From positions 1 through 64,000 of the forward strand of contig JAKLGA010000004.1 in the NCBI GenBank assembly GCA_022710975.1: a stretch of DNA of 64,000 nucleotides. Reading direction: 5' to 3'. Below are positions 1 through 9,460 of this stretch, piece by piece. A program made the translations under genes and the position numbers. How positions within the stretch are numbered: position 1 is the stretch's first letter; each line of letters opens with the position of its first letter. This DNA comes from Myxococcota bacterium. GTDB lineage: Bacteria; Myxococcota; B64-G9. Below the pieces are notes generated by a model, which saw only the letters and a program-made list of their open reading frames with translations, was not told the DNA's origin and did not search any database.

Positions 1-85
1 GGGGGAGCCGCAGGAGCCGGGGCGCGCGCGCCGCCTCCTGGTCGCCTTGCCGCCCCGCGGGCGAGGCGCTACAGTGCTCCAATAT

Positions 86-131
86 GCCGGGGTGGTGGAA
101 CGGGCAGACACAAGGGACTTAAAATCCCTGT
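86..131 (+). tRNA. Truncated tRNA-Leu(UAA), 5' part only
   Basis: The 7-nt acceptor strand GCCGGGG, the D arm and a perfect anticodon stem-loop (AGGGA, loop CTTAAAA, TCCCT; anticodon TAA) are all present. After position 131 the sequence has no long variable arm, no T arm and no complementary CCCCGGC. The gene is therefore cut just after the anticodon stem and cannot give a mature tRNA. This is probably an integration or deletion scar at a tRNA target. A matching 3' half was not found in the window. Confidence 0.75.
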
Positions 132-451
132 AAAAACCTAGGCGGTTCGGGCATTTAGGACTGCGGAACCGTTATCCGGCCGCTCCGGATTGGCAGCGTT
201 TTCAAGAAGTTGCGTGGGCAATGATAGCGATTTGGATGGTCTGAATCGCCTCCGGCCAAGACCAGGGAAGTCCAAGCGAGTTCGCCGACCCTTGGCCTCC
301 AGATGGGTGGAGTTCGTCTGCTTGCGCAGGCATTCCTGCACCAACGCGTCAGGCCGCCCGATAGCCATCTTGTGGTCCACGTAGACCTGGCCCAAGTGGT
401 GTCCGGCTTGTACTGATTGGTGAGCCGGTTGAGCTCGGTGACCTCCTACTG

Positions 452-721
452 TTGCCGAGGAGAAATCCGAAGTACAATGGCGCCTGCGAGGCCGGGAACG
501 GGACGCTCTCGGCCTACACGCACCACGAGTCGGCTCACCGGGGCTATCCGGGGGAGTGGACGAGCGATGACCTTGAGGGAGCCATACGCCGGGCGAACGA
601 GGTGGTCCGCTCTCGTGGGCCGCATGCGTCCACGGCCAAGGATCTCTGGTGGACCAGGACTCCCATCTGCGAGGCGGAGCGTGCCGCCTTCGGCGTGCGC
701 GTCGTCCGCCGCCGCGATTAA
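452..721 (+). pseudogene. Transposase remnant, C-terminal end of an rve-type integrase core
   Basis: The 89-aa reading frame has the C-terminal signature of DDE (rve) transposases: N-G-x-x-E-A-G-N-G near its start, then a TH..AHRGYPG.WTSDDLE stretch and an Arg-rich tail. The N-terminal half and the first two catalytic acidic residues are missing upstream, and no terminal inverted repeats were identified. The reading is family recognition by eye. It marks the left edge as IS debris. Confidence 0.6.
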
Positions 722-900
722 ACCTAGGCCGAAGTCGAGGAGGAGGTCGGCGTCTACGTCGGCCAGCGGGACCTGGGTACGACGAGACGCCGGCCGATCG
801 AGAGGGCCTGCGTGGAGGTCGTGATCCTGCATGTGCGCCAGTTTCCTACAAGAAATTTATACGGATTTAGTGAGGGCTGCAATCACTTGTCGGAGGGGTC

Positions 901-2130
901 ATGAATGAACCCCCAAAAAATACAATCCAATCGGTTGTGGAGATCTTCGAAGTCGTGGCAAAATATCTTGGTACTAGAATCTGCGAACTTGAATCCCGAG
1001 ATAGACAAGCCTCATATTACCGCTTTGAGTTGCGTTGCGCCATTTCTGCTCGCCAAGCAGTCGCTTCACTCGGCGCCTTTCTTGACTACCTTTCAGCGGC
1101 CAACGGTAAGGCGCCCGAACTCACATGGCTCAAGAGTATCACCGCCCGCGCACTGTGTCTATACAGTGCTAACGAATCGAGTGTTGGAGATTCGGAAACT
1201 AGGTTGGTTATACTGCGGCGAGACGCGAAGAAGTTGTTCGCTGAGATTAAGACGTTGTTTAATGAACACTCGAATCTGACTTATCAAACCGCATGTCTTC
1301 TTGAGTCAGCAACGATTGAGCGGGATCAACGGCTAAGCGAATACTACAAAGAGGTTTTTCAGCGCTTCGCTCCCAAAGAGGAATTGTCGGAGAAGGCGCA
1401 ACCTGAGGAGGCTAGTTCTCCGGAATTGTTGGGCAAAGACATTAAAGACCCGATCGCCCTCATAGATTCCCTTCTTTCGGGTTCTCATGCCTTTCCGTTC
1501 AATCGGCCTGTGCAGTATCGGGACAGCTCAACGTCAGATTCAGCCACTGAGCTTGTTGCTGAGGTTGATAGATTATTGGCGGACACTAATAGTTCAATCT
1601 TGGCTGCTGACGATCTCAACAAACAAGCGGTATCCATGATGTCGTCGTGGCCAACGGCACGTACGTATGAGCAGAGGGCGGTGGGGGTTCAACTTGAGCG
1701 AATAATCAACGAACTCCTCGAAGGGAAGGAGAAACTACAACAGCTTCATTGGAGGTTCAAGATCTATCGCTACGCATTTGGAGGTGGTCCTCATGTTGTG
1801 GCACTCGTCTTGAACCATTTACTAAAGTGCGTCGGCATTGAATTGGAAGAGCTTCTGTTGCACGGTGGAGCCATAATTATCGATCAGGAAATTGTTCACC
1901 CGCGACTGCATGATGTGGAAGAATCACGACGTAGAACGTTGCTCACTGCGAGTGCAAGAATTGCGTCTTTGTTCTACCTCCCTTTGTATGCTGTCCAGTG
2001 CACCTACATGCAGTTACTCGGGGAATTCTGGAAGGCTGAGATCTCCCAGATGAAGGAAAAACCTGTAGAGGACCCCTGGCTCGAGGCGGCGATAATGGAA
2101 ATCTATCGACGGATCAGATCTTCCCGATGA
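901..2130 (+). CDS. Hypothetical protein, 409 aa, mostly helical
   Basis: A clear Shine-Dalgarno (GGAGGGGTC) sits directly upstream of the ATG. The protein is rich in Leu, Glu, Ala and Ser with many heptad-like stretches, which suggests a soluble all-helical fold. There is no signal peptide, membrane segment or recognised motif. Its GC content is clearly lower than that of the operon further right, so it is likely a transferred accessory gene. It stands alone between two transposase remnants, and I do not recognise a family. Confidence 0.6.
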   Translation: MNEPPKNTIQSVVEIFEVVAKYLGTRICELESRDRQASYYRFELRCAISARQAVASLGAFLDYLSAANGKAPELTWLKSITARALCLYSANESSVGDSETRLVILRRDAKKLFAEIKTLFNEHSNLTYQTACLLESATIERDQRLSEYYKEVFQRFAPKEELSEKAQPEEASSPELLGKDIKDPIALIDSLLSGSHAFPFNRPVQYRDSSTSDSATELVAEVDRLLADTNSSILAADDLNKQAVSMMSSWPTARTYEQRAVGVQLERIINELLEGKEKLQQLHWRFKIYRYAFGGGPHVVALVLNHLLKCVGIELEELLLHGGAIIIDQEIVHPRLHDVEESRRRTLLTASARIASLFYLPLYAVQCTYMQLLGEFWKAEISQMKEKPVEDPWLEAAIMEIYRRIRSSR

Positions 2131-2319
2131 CGCGAAGAAGGCCGGAGAATCGACACATCGCTGCTTTTCGTGGTGGTAAACGACAAAGATCTGAGCGTCT
2201 TGATGGCCCTGGTACTATCCATCCGGGGCGGATTCATGTGCCATCGATAAAGCGACCGGCGCTGTCAAGCACAAGTCAAATGCGGTTCTTTTGTCCTTCT
2301 TCCGTGGCGTAACTGTCCA

Positions 2320-2412
2320 GCCAAGGAGGCCAAGCCCATCGTGGAGGGCTTCTTCACCTGGTGCGAGGCCGAGCAGCCGAAGTTCCTGCCGAGATGGGCC
2401 CGAGATCAACCG
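2320..2412 (+). pseudogene. IS66-type transposase fragment
   Basis: A short open stretch reads A-K-E-A-K-P-I-V-E-G-F-F-T-W-C-E-A-E. This matches the IS66 transposase segment normally written as S/A-R/K-P-I-V-x-x-F-F-x-W-C-E. Nothing else of the element is preserved on either side. Another degraded IS66 copy lies at 27.9-29.3 kb. Confidence 0.5.
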
Positions 2413-2468
2413 GAGTCGTGGAGAGACGAAGAAAGGGCTCCTCAGTATTTAGAGGAGACCCTCCAGGA

Positions 2469-2557
2469 CAGAGCCGAGGACAGGAATTGAACCTGCACTG
2501 GTGTTACCCAACTAGATGCGTATTCCGCCGATGTCACTAGACCCTGAATCTTCGGTG
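2469..2557 (-). other. tRNA-like relic with intact T arm and acceptor 3' strand
   Basis: Read leftward, the segment ends in a good T arm (stem GCAGG/CCTGT, loop TTCAATT) followed by CCTCGGC, which pairs at 5 of 7 positions with ACCGAAG at the other end. The D arm is weak and the presumed anticodon loop lacks the conserved T33. No CCA is encoded. It may be a decayed or phage-type tRNA. A covariance-model search would settle it. Confidence 0.3.
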
Positions 2558-2649
2558 AGGCGAACGATTTCGAACGGTTGCACGAACACTTTTTCCCTGG
2601 GTCCGGCGCAACGGTAGCACTTTCTGTCGGTTGGTTGAAGAAACAAGTT

Positions 2650-3957
2650 CTAGAAATCGCTGAGAGCTTGTCTTGGAAGTATTCCTTCGTTGACCAGTTT
2701 TGTTGAGACGACCATCTGAGAAACCTGGAACTCGTGTGCTACATACTCCTGGTTTTCGTCACTGAAGTCGTCGTTCAGCATTTGAAGCGCATGTTCGAAT
2801 GGGCACAACAATTCGCCAGCAAATGCTCGTTGGAGTTTCTGGCGGTAGGAATACGATCGAAGAACTGGAATCAGTGGCTCCAAGGTGGTATTCAAGATTC
2901 TGTCGCCCACCACACGGGCAAGGGCAAACCGACGGTTTGTGTTTATCGGCGACTTCAGCACTACTTTTGCTGTTGCCTCGTTTGCCCTCAGGGCGAACTG
3001 GAATACCGGTCCAGGCTGGGAATCGGTCAGCGTCTTCAAGCCAGTACCTGCCAGCTCCGCGAGCTTTTTATCCCGGAAAACTCCACCATTGAGGCCCATC
3101 TGCTTCCTGATAAGCCGAGCGGCGTTCTCTCCCACCTCCCAAGGGCTAGGACCGCATTGCACACAATTTGTGGTGATAAGGGGGATCGATCCAAGGTTGA
3201 TCTCGTATCCGACCGAAGCCGCCAACTCCTTGAGGTGGTTGGAACTCGGTACGGTCTGGTCGCCAGAAGAGCCCGCTGCTAGCTCAGCTACACCACTTCG
3301 TCCAAGCTCCTTTTCCTCGCCAATTAACGCGGTTAGAACCTGCTCGGAAGCTTCGTCTGGATCGCATCCTAATGCCGCTTCAAGCCTGCGATACCACGAG
3401 GATTCGGAGTCACGGCGTTCCTCTGTTACATGGGCCCAAATATTTTCGAGATTGGTACCATTGACTCCCTCTGTGCGGAGTTTCTCGAGTATGAAGCCAA
3501 TGTATCGTTCAATCTCTGCCTCGAACTCGAGCGCTGGTAGCACGACAGTCGTGTCTGCCAGATACCGGAGCGGCTCAGCCGGGCGGGGCTGGGTAGGAAG
3601 GGCCCTCATAAGGACCCGCTCACCATCGCTCGTGCAGGTGATGTTGGGCCAAACGTAGCCCCCCCCAATATTGGATAGATGATGGGCCATTCTCCATTCG
3701 AGTGATTCGCGGCTGGGCTCCCAGCGAAGACGCCACCAGTTCCAAGCAAGCCATTGAGCGAGCTGATAGCCAGAAAGATGGACCTTCTGCCTCACTCGAT
3801 TAACGAATGAATCGTGAGCCTCGCTTAACCATCTATTGCCGAATCGGATGCCAATCGCGCCGAAGGTTGCACGTTCCTCAGGGGGGCCTTGTTCAAGCCT
3901 CTCCCAATCAATCTCGATAACCATTCTGTCGAATTCGATGATAAAGCTACGGTTCAC
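2650..3957 (-). CDS. 435-aa protein with ImmA/IrrE-like C-terminal end
   Basis: The last 55 residues follow the usual C-terminus of ImmA/IrrE metallopeptidases: an R-A-F-A-G-E-L-L-C-P motif, then a short helix and an H-E-F-Q-V-S...V...K-L-V-N-E-G-I-L tail. The HExxH zinc site was not seen, so this may be an inactive or divergent relative. The N-terminal 300 residues are unrecognised. The ATG lies inside the end of the preceding gene (11-bp overlap), so the two are translationally coupled. ImmA/IrrE proteins usually cleave repressors or antitoxins, hence a toxin-antitoxin or mobile-element role is possible. Confidence 0.6.
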   Translation of the reverse strand: MNRSFIIEFDRMVIEIDWERLEQGPPEERATFGAIGIRFGNRWLSEAHDSFVNRVRQKVHLSGYQLAQWLAWNWWRLRWEPSRESLEWRMAHHLSNIGGGYVWPNITCTSDGERVLMRALPTQPRPAEPLRYLADTTVVLPALEFEAEIERYIGFILEKLRTEGVNGTNLENIWAHVTEERRDSESSWYRRLEAALGCDPDEASEQVLTALIGEEKELGRSGVAELAAGSSGDQTVPSSNHLKELAASVGYEINLGSIPLITTNCVQCGPSPWEVGENAARLIRKQMGLNGGVFRDKKLAELAGTGLKTLTDSQPGPVFQFALRANEATAKVVLKSPINTNRRFALARVVGDRILNTTLEPLIPVLRSYSYRQKLQRAFAGELLCPFEHALQMLNDDFSDENQEYVAHEFQVSQMVVSTKLVNEGILPRQALSDF

Positions 3958-4465
3958 GGCTGTTCCATTCCTCGAGTACTAGCTCACGAAAATCATCCTC
4001 AGCTGGCATCGGATAGCCATGGTAGTTGCCATCCGTTCCATGTTCGGCTTCGAAAGGTTCGCCTTCTACAGACACTGCCCAAATATTCTGGGGCCAGCCA
4101 TTGCGCAATTGCTCGCTAATCATCCCACGTTTGATTCCTTGGAGCAGGAGTTCCACAGCTTGCACTTTCGGAAACTCCTTTATCTCATCACACAGCGTTT
4201 TCCCTGGGCGTGGGTTGCATGGGGGAGTCAGGCCGTAGTCGTTTGGATGCATCTTGTGATGTCCGCTCCCGATGTAGCGTGCAGTCGTTGCAAGATGTGC
4301 CCTGGATTCTGCACTCGTCTGGTCTTGCGAACGTATTTTCCGCCTCGGGTTGAAGTGACCTTTTCGTCGATTCATCGCTTCACCCTGCTTCCACGAATCA
4401 CACGACTCAGAGGCATGCCTTTTCCCAACATGGTCTTCGTCATAGTAACCCTCATCAAACGCCAT
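3947..4465 (-). CDS. Small protein (172 aa) coupled to the ImmA-like gene
   Basis: The ATG at 4465 starts MAFDEGYYDED. The frame continues upstream only as antisense of the GC-rich broken gene next door, so I took this start. The sequence is charged and soluble. Its C-terminus has a W-A-V-S-V-E-G-E-x-F-E-A...Y-H-G-Y-P-M-P...F-R-E-L-V-L-E-x-W pattern that I have seen in small accessory proteins but cannot name. The 11-bp overlap with the downstream 435-aa gene suggests a stoichiometric pair, perhaps regulator or antitoxin first. Confidence 0.6.
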   Translation of the reverse strand: MAFDEGYYDEDHVGKRHASESCDSWKQGEAMNRRKGHFNPRRKIRSQDQTSAESRAHLATTARYIGSGHHKMHPNDYGLTPPCNPRPGKTLCDEIKEFPKVQAVELLLQGIKRGMISEQLRNGWPQNIWAVSVEGEPFEAEHGTDGNYHGYPMPAEDDFRELVLEEWNSREP

Positions 4466-4497
4466 TTCAACTGTCCCGACTAGTGGTGTTGTGAGCC

Positions 4498-6359
4498 TTG
4501 GTAGTTGGGTGGCGAACGGCCGCTCGCCGGGCTCGAGATCCGCCTGGGTGCAGCCGGGGTGGTGCGGGGCCGAGTGCTCGACCCGGAGGGGCGGCCCGCG
4601 CTGTACGCCTTCGTGTTCTCGGCGCCGCCGGTGAAGAACCCGAAGCGCATGGCCGGCTCGGGCGGCGGGGTGAGCTACGTGTTCGGGTACGCGGACGGGG
4701 CGGGTGACTTCGAGCTCCGCGGACTCCCGCGGGAGCGGGTGGCGCTCTCGGCCTCGGGCCCCGGGACCGTGTCCGAGGAGGTCGAGGTGGACCTCGGGCC
4801 CCGCGCCCGGGTCGAGGGCGTGGAGCTTCGACTCGCGCCCGGGGGGCGCATCGCGGGCAAGGTGGTCGACGGGCAGGGGGAGGGCGTGGCCGAGGCCGTG
4901 GTCTCGGCCATGGGTGACCTCGACGACGGCACAACACGAGAAGGCCATCGGCCGGGGCTCGGGCAAGCAGGTGATGACCGACGGCGGGGGCGGGTTCGAG
5001 ATCACCGGACTGGTCGAGGGCACCTACGAACTCCGCGCCACGCGGCACGCCGGGCGCATGGACTGGTACCGCATGAAGGTGGTCAAGGCGCGCCCAGGCG
5101 AGCTCGGGGTGATCCTGACGGTGCCCGGGGACGGCGGACTCCGGGGCCGGGCGAGCTTCCAGGACGGCTCGCATCCTTCGAGCTTCCATGTGGTCCTCGG
5201 GGCGATGGAGGACCTGCCCTTCGAGCCGCCGGACGGCGTGTTCGAGGTGGGTCATCTCCTGCCGGGTGAGGTCGAGGTGTCGGTGCGGGGGCTGGGCTTC
5301 GCGCCGCGGGCGCTGGGCAAGGTGAAGATCGAGGAGGGGAAGGTGACCGACCTGGCCGACATCCAGGTAGACCGGGGCAGGCGGGTAACGGGCCGGGTGA
5401 CGGGCGTGGACGGCCGGGCGGTCGAGGGCGCGCTGGTCCTGTGTGGGGAGTACCTCTCGGGGGACGGTCGTTACGCGTACTCGCCATCGTCCTTTGGAGC
5501 GGAGGAGACCGTGCGCCAGGGCCGGACGGGCCCTGGAGGGCGGTACGAGCTCGGGGGCCTCGGGGAGCAGGCGCTGGTGGTGGTTGCGGACCACCCAACC
5601 GAGGGGCGATCGCTGCCCGGAAAGGTGCCGGCCGGGGCCGGGAACGCGGTGGTCGATCTCGCGCTGGTCGGGGTGGGCTCGCTGAAAGGCTCGGTGCGGG
5701 TGAACGGCCAGCCCATGGGCGGATGCATGCTGGGTGTCTATCCCGAGAGGGCGGGGGAGAACACGCTCTACGTGGGGACCGGGGCAGACGGTGGGTACGA
5801 GTTGGCCCGGGTTCCGGCCGGGTCGTTGCGCGTGATGGTCAGGCTTCCGGGCGATCAACGGCAGACCGAAAGCAAGCAGATCGAACTCCGCGCGGGCGAA
5901 CGGGCCCGCCTGGACTTCGACATCTCCAGGGGGGACATCGCCTTGTTGCTACAGATCCGGCCACTTCCTGAGGCGGACTTCGACGCGGCCTGGGTGCTGC
6001 TCGTGCCGGGGCGCATCCTGGCCAGGACCATGGGAGAGGCGCGGGCGGCCATGAAGGCGAGGTCGGACGCGAAAGTGCAGATGAACGCCTGCCGGCCGAC
6101 CGGGCCGTGCCGGTACGCCGGGCTCACGGCCGGGGAGTACACGGCCTGCGGCATCCAGGTCGCGGATCATGATGACCAGGCGCTCATCGAGAAGCTCCAC
6201 GCGCACATCGACGAGCGGCGGGTGACTTGCCAGGCGGTGACGATTGCCCCGGCGCCGGAGGAGCAATCGGCGGTGCTCCTGCTTCACCTCGATGGAGCCG
6301 GCGCCATAGCGAGGAGTGGGGTATACTGCTGGCGGACTGCTGGTGAAGTTGGGTATTAG
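4498..6359 (+). pseudogene. Carboxypeptidase-regulatory-like repeat protein, 5'-truncated and frameshifted
   Basis: Repeated beta-sandwich units of the carboxypeptidase regulatory-like type are recognisable (patterns such as V-x-G-x-V-x-D...G-R-P-A and G-x-F-E-L-R-G-L-P...). The first units read in the frame open from about 4505. Near 4930-4980 the coherent protein continues in another frame (V-M-T-D-G-G-G-G-F-E-I-T-G) to a stop at 6359, so at least one indel splits it. The beginning of the gene and any signal peptide are missing. Such proteins are usually secreted or surface-exposed. The very high GC contrasts with the lower-GC genes to its left. Confidence 0.6.
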
Positions 6360-6393
6360 GGCCTCAGCCCGTGACAGACCCGGGCGGGAGAGT

Positions 6394-7446
6394 ATGGAGA
6401 GCATGATCCTGATCGCAATCGTGCCTGGCTGGGTTGAATGGCGCCTTTCTTTCGCTGCGGCTTCGGAGATCCCCCTGCCTGGCTACCCCGGATGGAGTCT
6501 TGTCACTCCGATTGGGCTTGCGCGTATGGGTAAGGCCTCCCTGCCCGCAGGCGAAATTTTTGCCAAGATGCCACTACCTGACGGGAGCATGCTTATAGGT
6601 ACCTCGTTCGTCGCGCTGCGGCCGCCGACGGAGACCTCAGTGGACGGTGTGGGCGAAGTGGCCAACGCCGTTCTGGCTCGCCTGCGTTACGTCGCCTGCC
6701 AAGCAACTCTTGCCCGGTCGGCAATAGCTATTGTTCCAACCAGTGCCTCGTCCAACGAAGTGGATCCTCGCGACGCGCTCGTCCCGGTCGGGTTGGAGGG
6801 GAATGCACGCAGGTACCTGATCACGACAGCCATCAGCGAGAGGCACCTTGAAGAGCTCGCGACGATGAGCCCCGACTTCACGGTACCCGTGCATGTCGAG
6901 GTGCTTCTGGACGGCATCGACGCCCACATTTGCGGGGATCATCGGAGGGCACTTCTCTACGCCGCGATCGCTGTAGAAGCACATGCCGCTGAGCGCCTTG
7001 AAGGCGCCTATCGTGAAGCCCTTGCTGAACGGGATGGGGCGCATCGCGTGATCACGCTTCCCGGCTCGGGAGGCGAAGTCGTGAAGGATCCTGTATACGA
7101 ATTGATCTCCGCCAACGATCACTTCTTACGGTTGCTCCACGAGCGGCCGCTGTACCTTCTCAAACGCTCACTCATGGTAGATGAGCCAGAGCTGTATCGA
7201 AAGGCATTACAACTGCGCGCGACACGCAACAAGATAGCACACGAGGGCGCCCCGCCAGCAGACCAACGTTACTTTGCACTCGACCACGCAGGCTCCGCCG
7301 AAGGGCTTGCTACCGCCTTGGCGGTCCTGCGTTGGTTCGGCGATTGCCGCGGATACGACGCGTCGGACGCCTTTGTCAGGATCCCTGAGGACATTCCTGC
7401 ACTCGACAACCATGAGGATGTTGATATTCAATCCCCTACCTTTTGA
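6394..7446 (+). CDS. HEPN-like protein, 350 aa
   Basis: The start chosen is the ATG at 6394, preceded by GGGCGGGAGAGT. The C-terminal third has a helical layout with the motif R-A-T-R-N-K-I-A-H-E-G (about residues 290-300), which fits the R...H signature of HEPN domains, often RNases or nucleotidyl-binding helices in defence and toxin systems. The N-terminal part is unrecognised. It is a single gene next to a broken surface protein and an IS remnant. Function is inference from one motif. Confidence 0.55.
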   Translation: MESMILIAIVPGWVEWRLSFAAASEIPLPGYPGWSLVTPIGLARMGKASLPAGEIFAKMPLPDGSMLIGTSFVALRPPTETSVDGVGEVANAVLARLRYVACQATLARSAIAIVPTSASSNEVDPRDALVPVGLEGNARRYLITTAISERHLEELATMSPDFTVPVHVEVLLDGIDAHICGDHRRALLYAAIAVEAHAAERLEGAYREALAERDGAHRVITLPGSGGEVVKDPVYELISANDHFLRLLHERPLYLLKRSLMVDEPELYRKALQLRATRNKIAHEGAPPADQRYFALDHAGSAEGLATALAVLRWFGDCRGYDASDAFVRIPEDIPALDNHEDVDIQSPTF

Positions 7447-7716
7447 GAGAGCACCTGATCAGCGGGCAGTCCTGGGCTGATCGCCAGGGCCTGTACTTGT
7501 TCCGCCGGCCTTCGGCCATCCGGCGGGCGCCGGACAGGATACCCAGGTCGTGCTGAACCTCGCCGCTCATGCCACGTGGCAGGTGAGGCTCTCCCCGCGT
7601 CCCCCGCAGTGGGAGCAGCGTGGCAGGACCGCCGCCTCTCCAAGGTACGTTCCAACGTGTCCATTCGTCCAATCGCGTTCCTGACATGAGCCATCCCGGG
7701 CCGTACCTTGGCCCGC

Positions 7717-7827
7717 ATGGCACGCACCTCCCGAGAGATCTGGCGTGAGCGGGTCCGGCAATGGCAGACGAGTGGACTGACGGCAGAGCGATTCGTCGCC
7801 AGCAGTAGGAACTCAGTTGATTGGATC
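7717..7827 (+). pseudogene. IS66-type accessory protein (TnpA-like) N-terminal fragment
   Basis: The frame starts M-A-R-T-S-R-E-I-W-R-E-R-V-R-Q-W and continues S-G-L-T-A-E-R-F-V-A-S. This is the conserved beginning of the small HTH protein encoded ahead of IS66 transposases. It then runs into unrelated sequence that is antisense to the neighbouring operon, so only about 35 codons survive. Confidence 0.5.
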
Positions 7828-7903
7828 GCCGTTGACGTAGCGGTGTCTCGGAGGCAGCCAGCTAAGTGCGGGCGGTCCATGTCAGGACCACTCGCACAGT
7901 CCT

Positions 7904-7996
7904 TCACTTCCTGCTCAACAGCCTCACCACCAGCACCGCCACCGCCTGCAGCGCGGCGCCCAGCGCGATCTCCCAGCCTTCATCCTGCCGGCTCAT
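7904..7996 (-). CDS. 30-aa hydrophobic miniprotein, last gene of leftward operon
   Basis: An ATG at 7996 follows a strong GAGGAGG Shine-Dalgarno with good spacing. It encodes MSRQDEGWEIA followed by about 15 small hydrophobic residues and a basic end (R-L-L-S-R-K), compatible with one short membrane or amphipathic helix. It lies 26 bp after the ViaA-like gene in the same direction. It is not recognised. The strong ribosome binding site is the main argument that it is real. Confidence 0.45.
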   Translation of the reverse strand: MSRQDEGWEIALGAALQAVAVLVVRLLSRK

Positions 7997-8022
7997 TCGT
8001 CCTCCTCTCTTCGGCTTGGGTT

Positions 8023-9444
8023 TCATCGGCCGTCCAGCCCAACCACAGGCAGCACAGCCTCGAGGTCCCCGACGTCCGTCACCCTGGTCATGGTCGTCGC
8101 GATGGGTCCCAGCGACGTCCCGCAGGTCTCGCCGCCCACCGGCCCCACGGCGACCACCATCCAGCTCACACCCTCGGTCTTGGACAGCGCATGCGCGGCC
8201 TCCACGGTCACCGGCTCGAGCTCGTCCTCGCCGTCGGTGATGGCCACCACGTCGGCCTTGGCCATGGTCCTGCTGCCACGGATGATGTCCACCGCGCGCA
8301 TGATCGGCGCGTTGAGATCAGTGCCGCCCGCGCACCGGCGGTCCAGGGCTTTCACGATGTCCGCCACGCTGGCCTTTCTGGGCTGGACCTCGATTTCGCG
8401 AACGATCGACCCGTTGAAGGCGATGAGGTGCCAGGCCCGCTTCTGCCGTGTGGCCGTGTCCAGCAGCGCCAGGGTCACGGCCTTGGACCACACGTCCTTG
8501 CCGTCCTCGGCCATGGAGCTACTCTCGTCCAGCAGCACGACTACCGGCCCGCGCCCCAGGGTCTCGTGGCTCTTCACGGCGTAACCCAACGCCTGGTGCT
8601 GGACGAGCCGGACCAGCATGCTCGTCCTGAGCTTCGGGTGGCACAGCGCCAGCAGCTCGGTGGGGAGCAGCCTGCCGATGTCGCCCGTGCGCTCGATGCC
8701 GTGGACTTCTCCCACGCCCGGCTTGACCTCGCTCTTGCGCTTGGCTGCAGCCAGGCGCTCGATGCGGCCGGCCAGCTCCGCGATGCGGCGGAGCTTGGGG
8801 TTCTTGGACAGGAGCCCGAAGGCCTCGCGGACCGCCTTCAGGTTCGCCGGGCCGCTGTCTGTGACCGTCAAGCTGCCCGGCGTGGACAGCCTCAGGCAGT
8901 GCCGAACACCATCGAGGGACTGCTCGGCGTCCTGGACGGCGTCTCGCGCAGCACGGGAGGCGGCCCGCAGGGCAGCCCGGATGTCGGCGTCGGAGGGCTT
9001 GGGCTGGTCTGGCTGTCCAGGCTTCCCCGGCGCCCCCGGCTGCCCCTGCTGCTTCTCGTCTCCTTCCTGGTCCTGCTGCCCGGGTTCCCCGGCCGGCTTG
9101 CCTTCCGGGGCATCGGGGACCAGCGGCAGCAGCTCGCGCAGCATCGCCTCGGCAGCGATTCCTGCCGCGAAGCCGTTTCGGCTGCACATGCTGCGCAGTC
9201 GGCCCCACTCGCCGAGCTCGGGCGCCAGGCGGTGGAGCCGCATGGCCCACTCGGGCGCGTCGGTCAGCTCGGCCGGGTCGCGAGGCAGGTAGAGCCGGGC
9301 GTGGATGTCGGCCGGGAATCCGGCGAATCCAGCGCCCTGCCTCTGGATGCCCGCCTGGACCAGCTCCAAGGCGGGCTCGGAGACCTCCAGGTGCTCCCGC
9401 CAGAGCATGTCCAGCCAGCGGCTGGTGTCGAAGCACATGCCCAT
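8023..9444 (-). CDS. VWA-domain protein, ViaA-like partner of the AAA+ ATPase
   Basis: The C-terminal third is a von Willebrand A domain with an intact metal-binding MIDAS site: D-E-S-S-S near residue 305, G-G-T-D, and I-T-D-G-E-D. The middle is charged and low in complexity (Pro, Gly, Gln, Lys around residues 130-170), probably a linker. The gene begins 16 bp after the RavA-like ATPase, the arrangement of RavA-ViaA and other MoxR-VWA pairs. In these systems the VWA protein links the ATPase to a substrate or metal-dependent target. Here the context is a mobile recombination operon, so the client may be a DNA-processing complex. A CobT-like assignment is the alternative. Confidence 0.8.
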   Translation of the reverse strand: MGMCFDTSRWLDMLWREHLEVSEPALELVQAGIQRQGAGFAGFPADIHARLYLPRDPAELTDAPEWAMRLHRLAPELGEWGRLRSMCSRNGFAAGIAAEAMLRELLPLVPDAPEGKPAGEPGQQDQEGDEKQQGQPGAPGKPGQPDQPKPSDADIRAALRAASRAARDAVQDAEQSLDGVRHCLRLSTPGSLTVTDSGPANLKAVREAFGLLSKNPKLRRIAELAGRIERLAAAKRKSEVKPGVGEVHGIERTGDIGRLLPTELLALCHPKLRTSMLVRLVQHQALGYAVKSHETLGRGPVVVLLDESSSMAEDGKDVWSKAVTLALLDTATRQKRAWHLIAFNGSIVREIEVQPRKASVADIVKALDRRCAGGTDLNAPIMRAVDIIRGSRTMAKADVVAITDGEDELEPVTVEAAHALSKTEGVSWMVVAVGPVGGETCGTSLGPIATTMTRVTDVGDLEAVLPVVGLDGR

Positions 9445-9460
9445 GGTCCACCCCCCTGGC

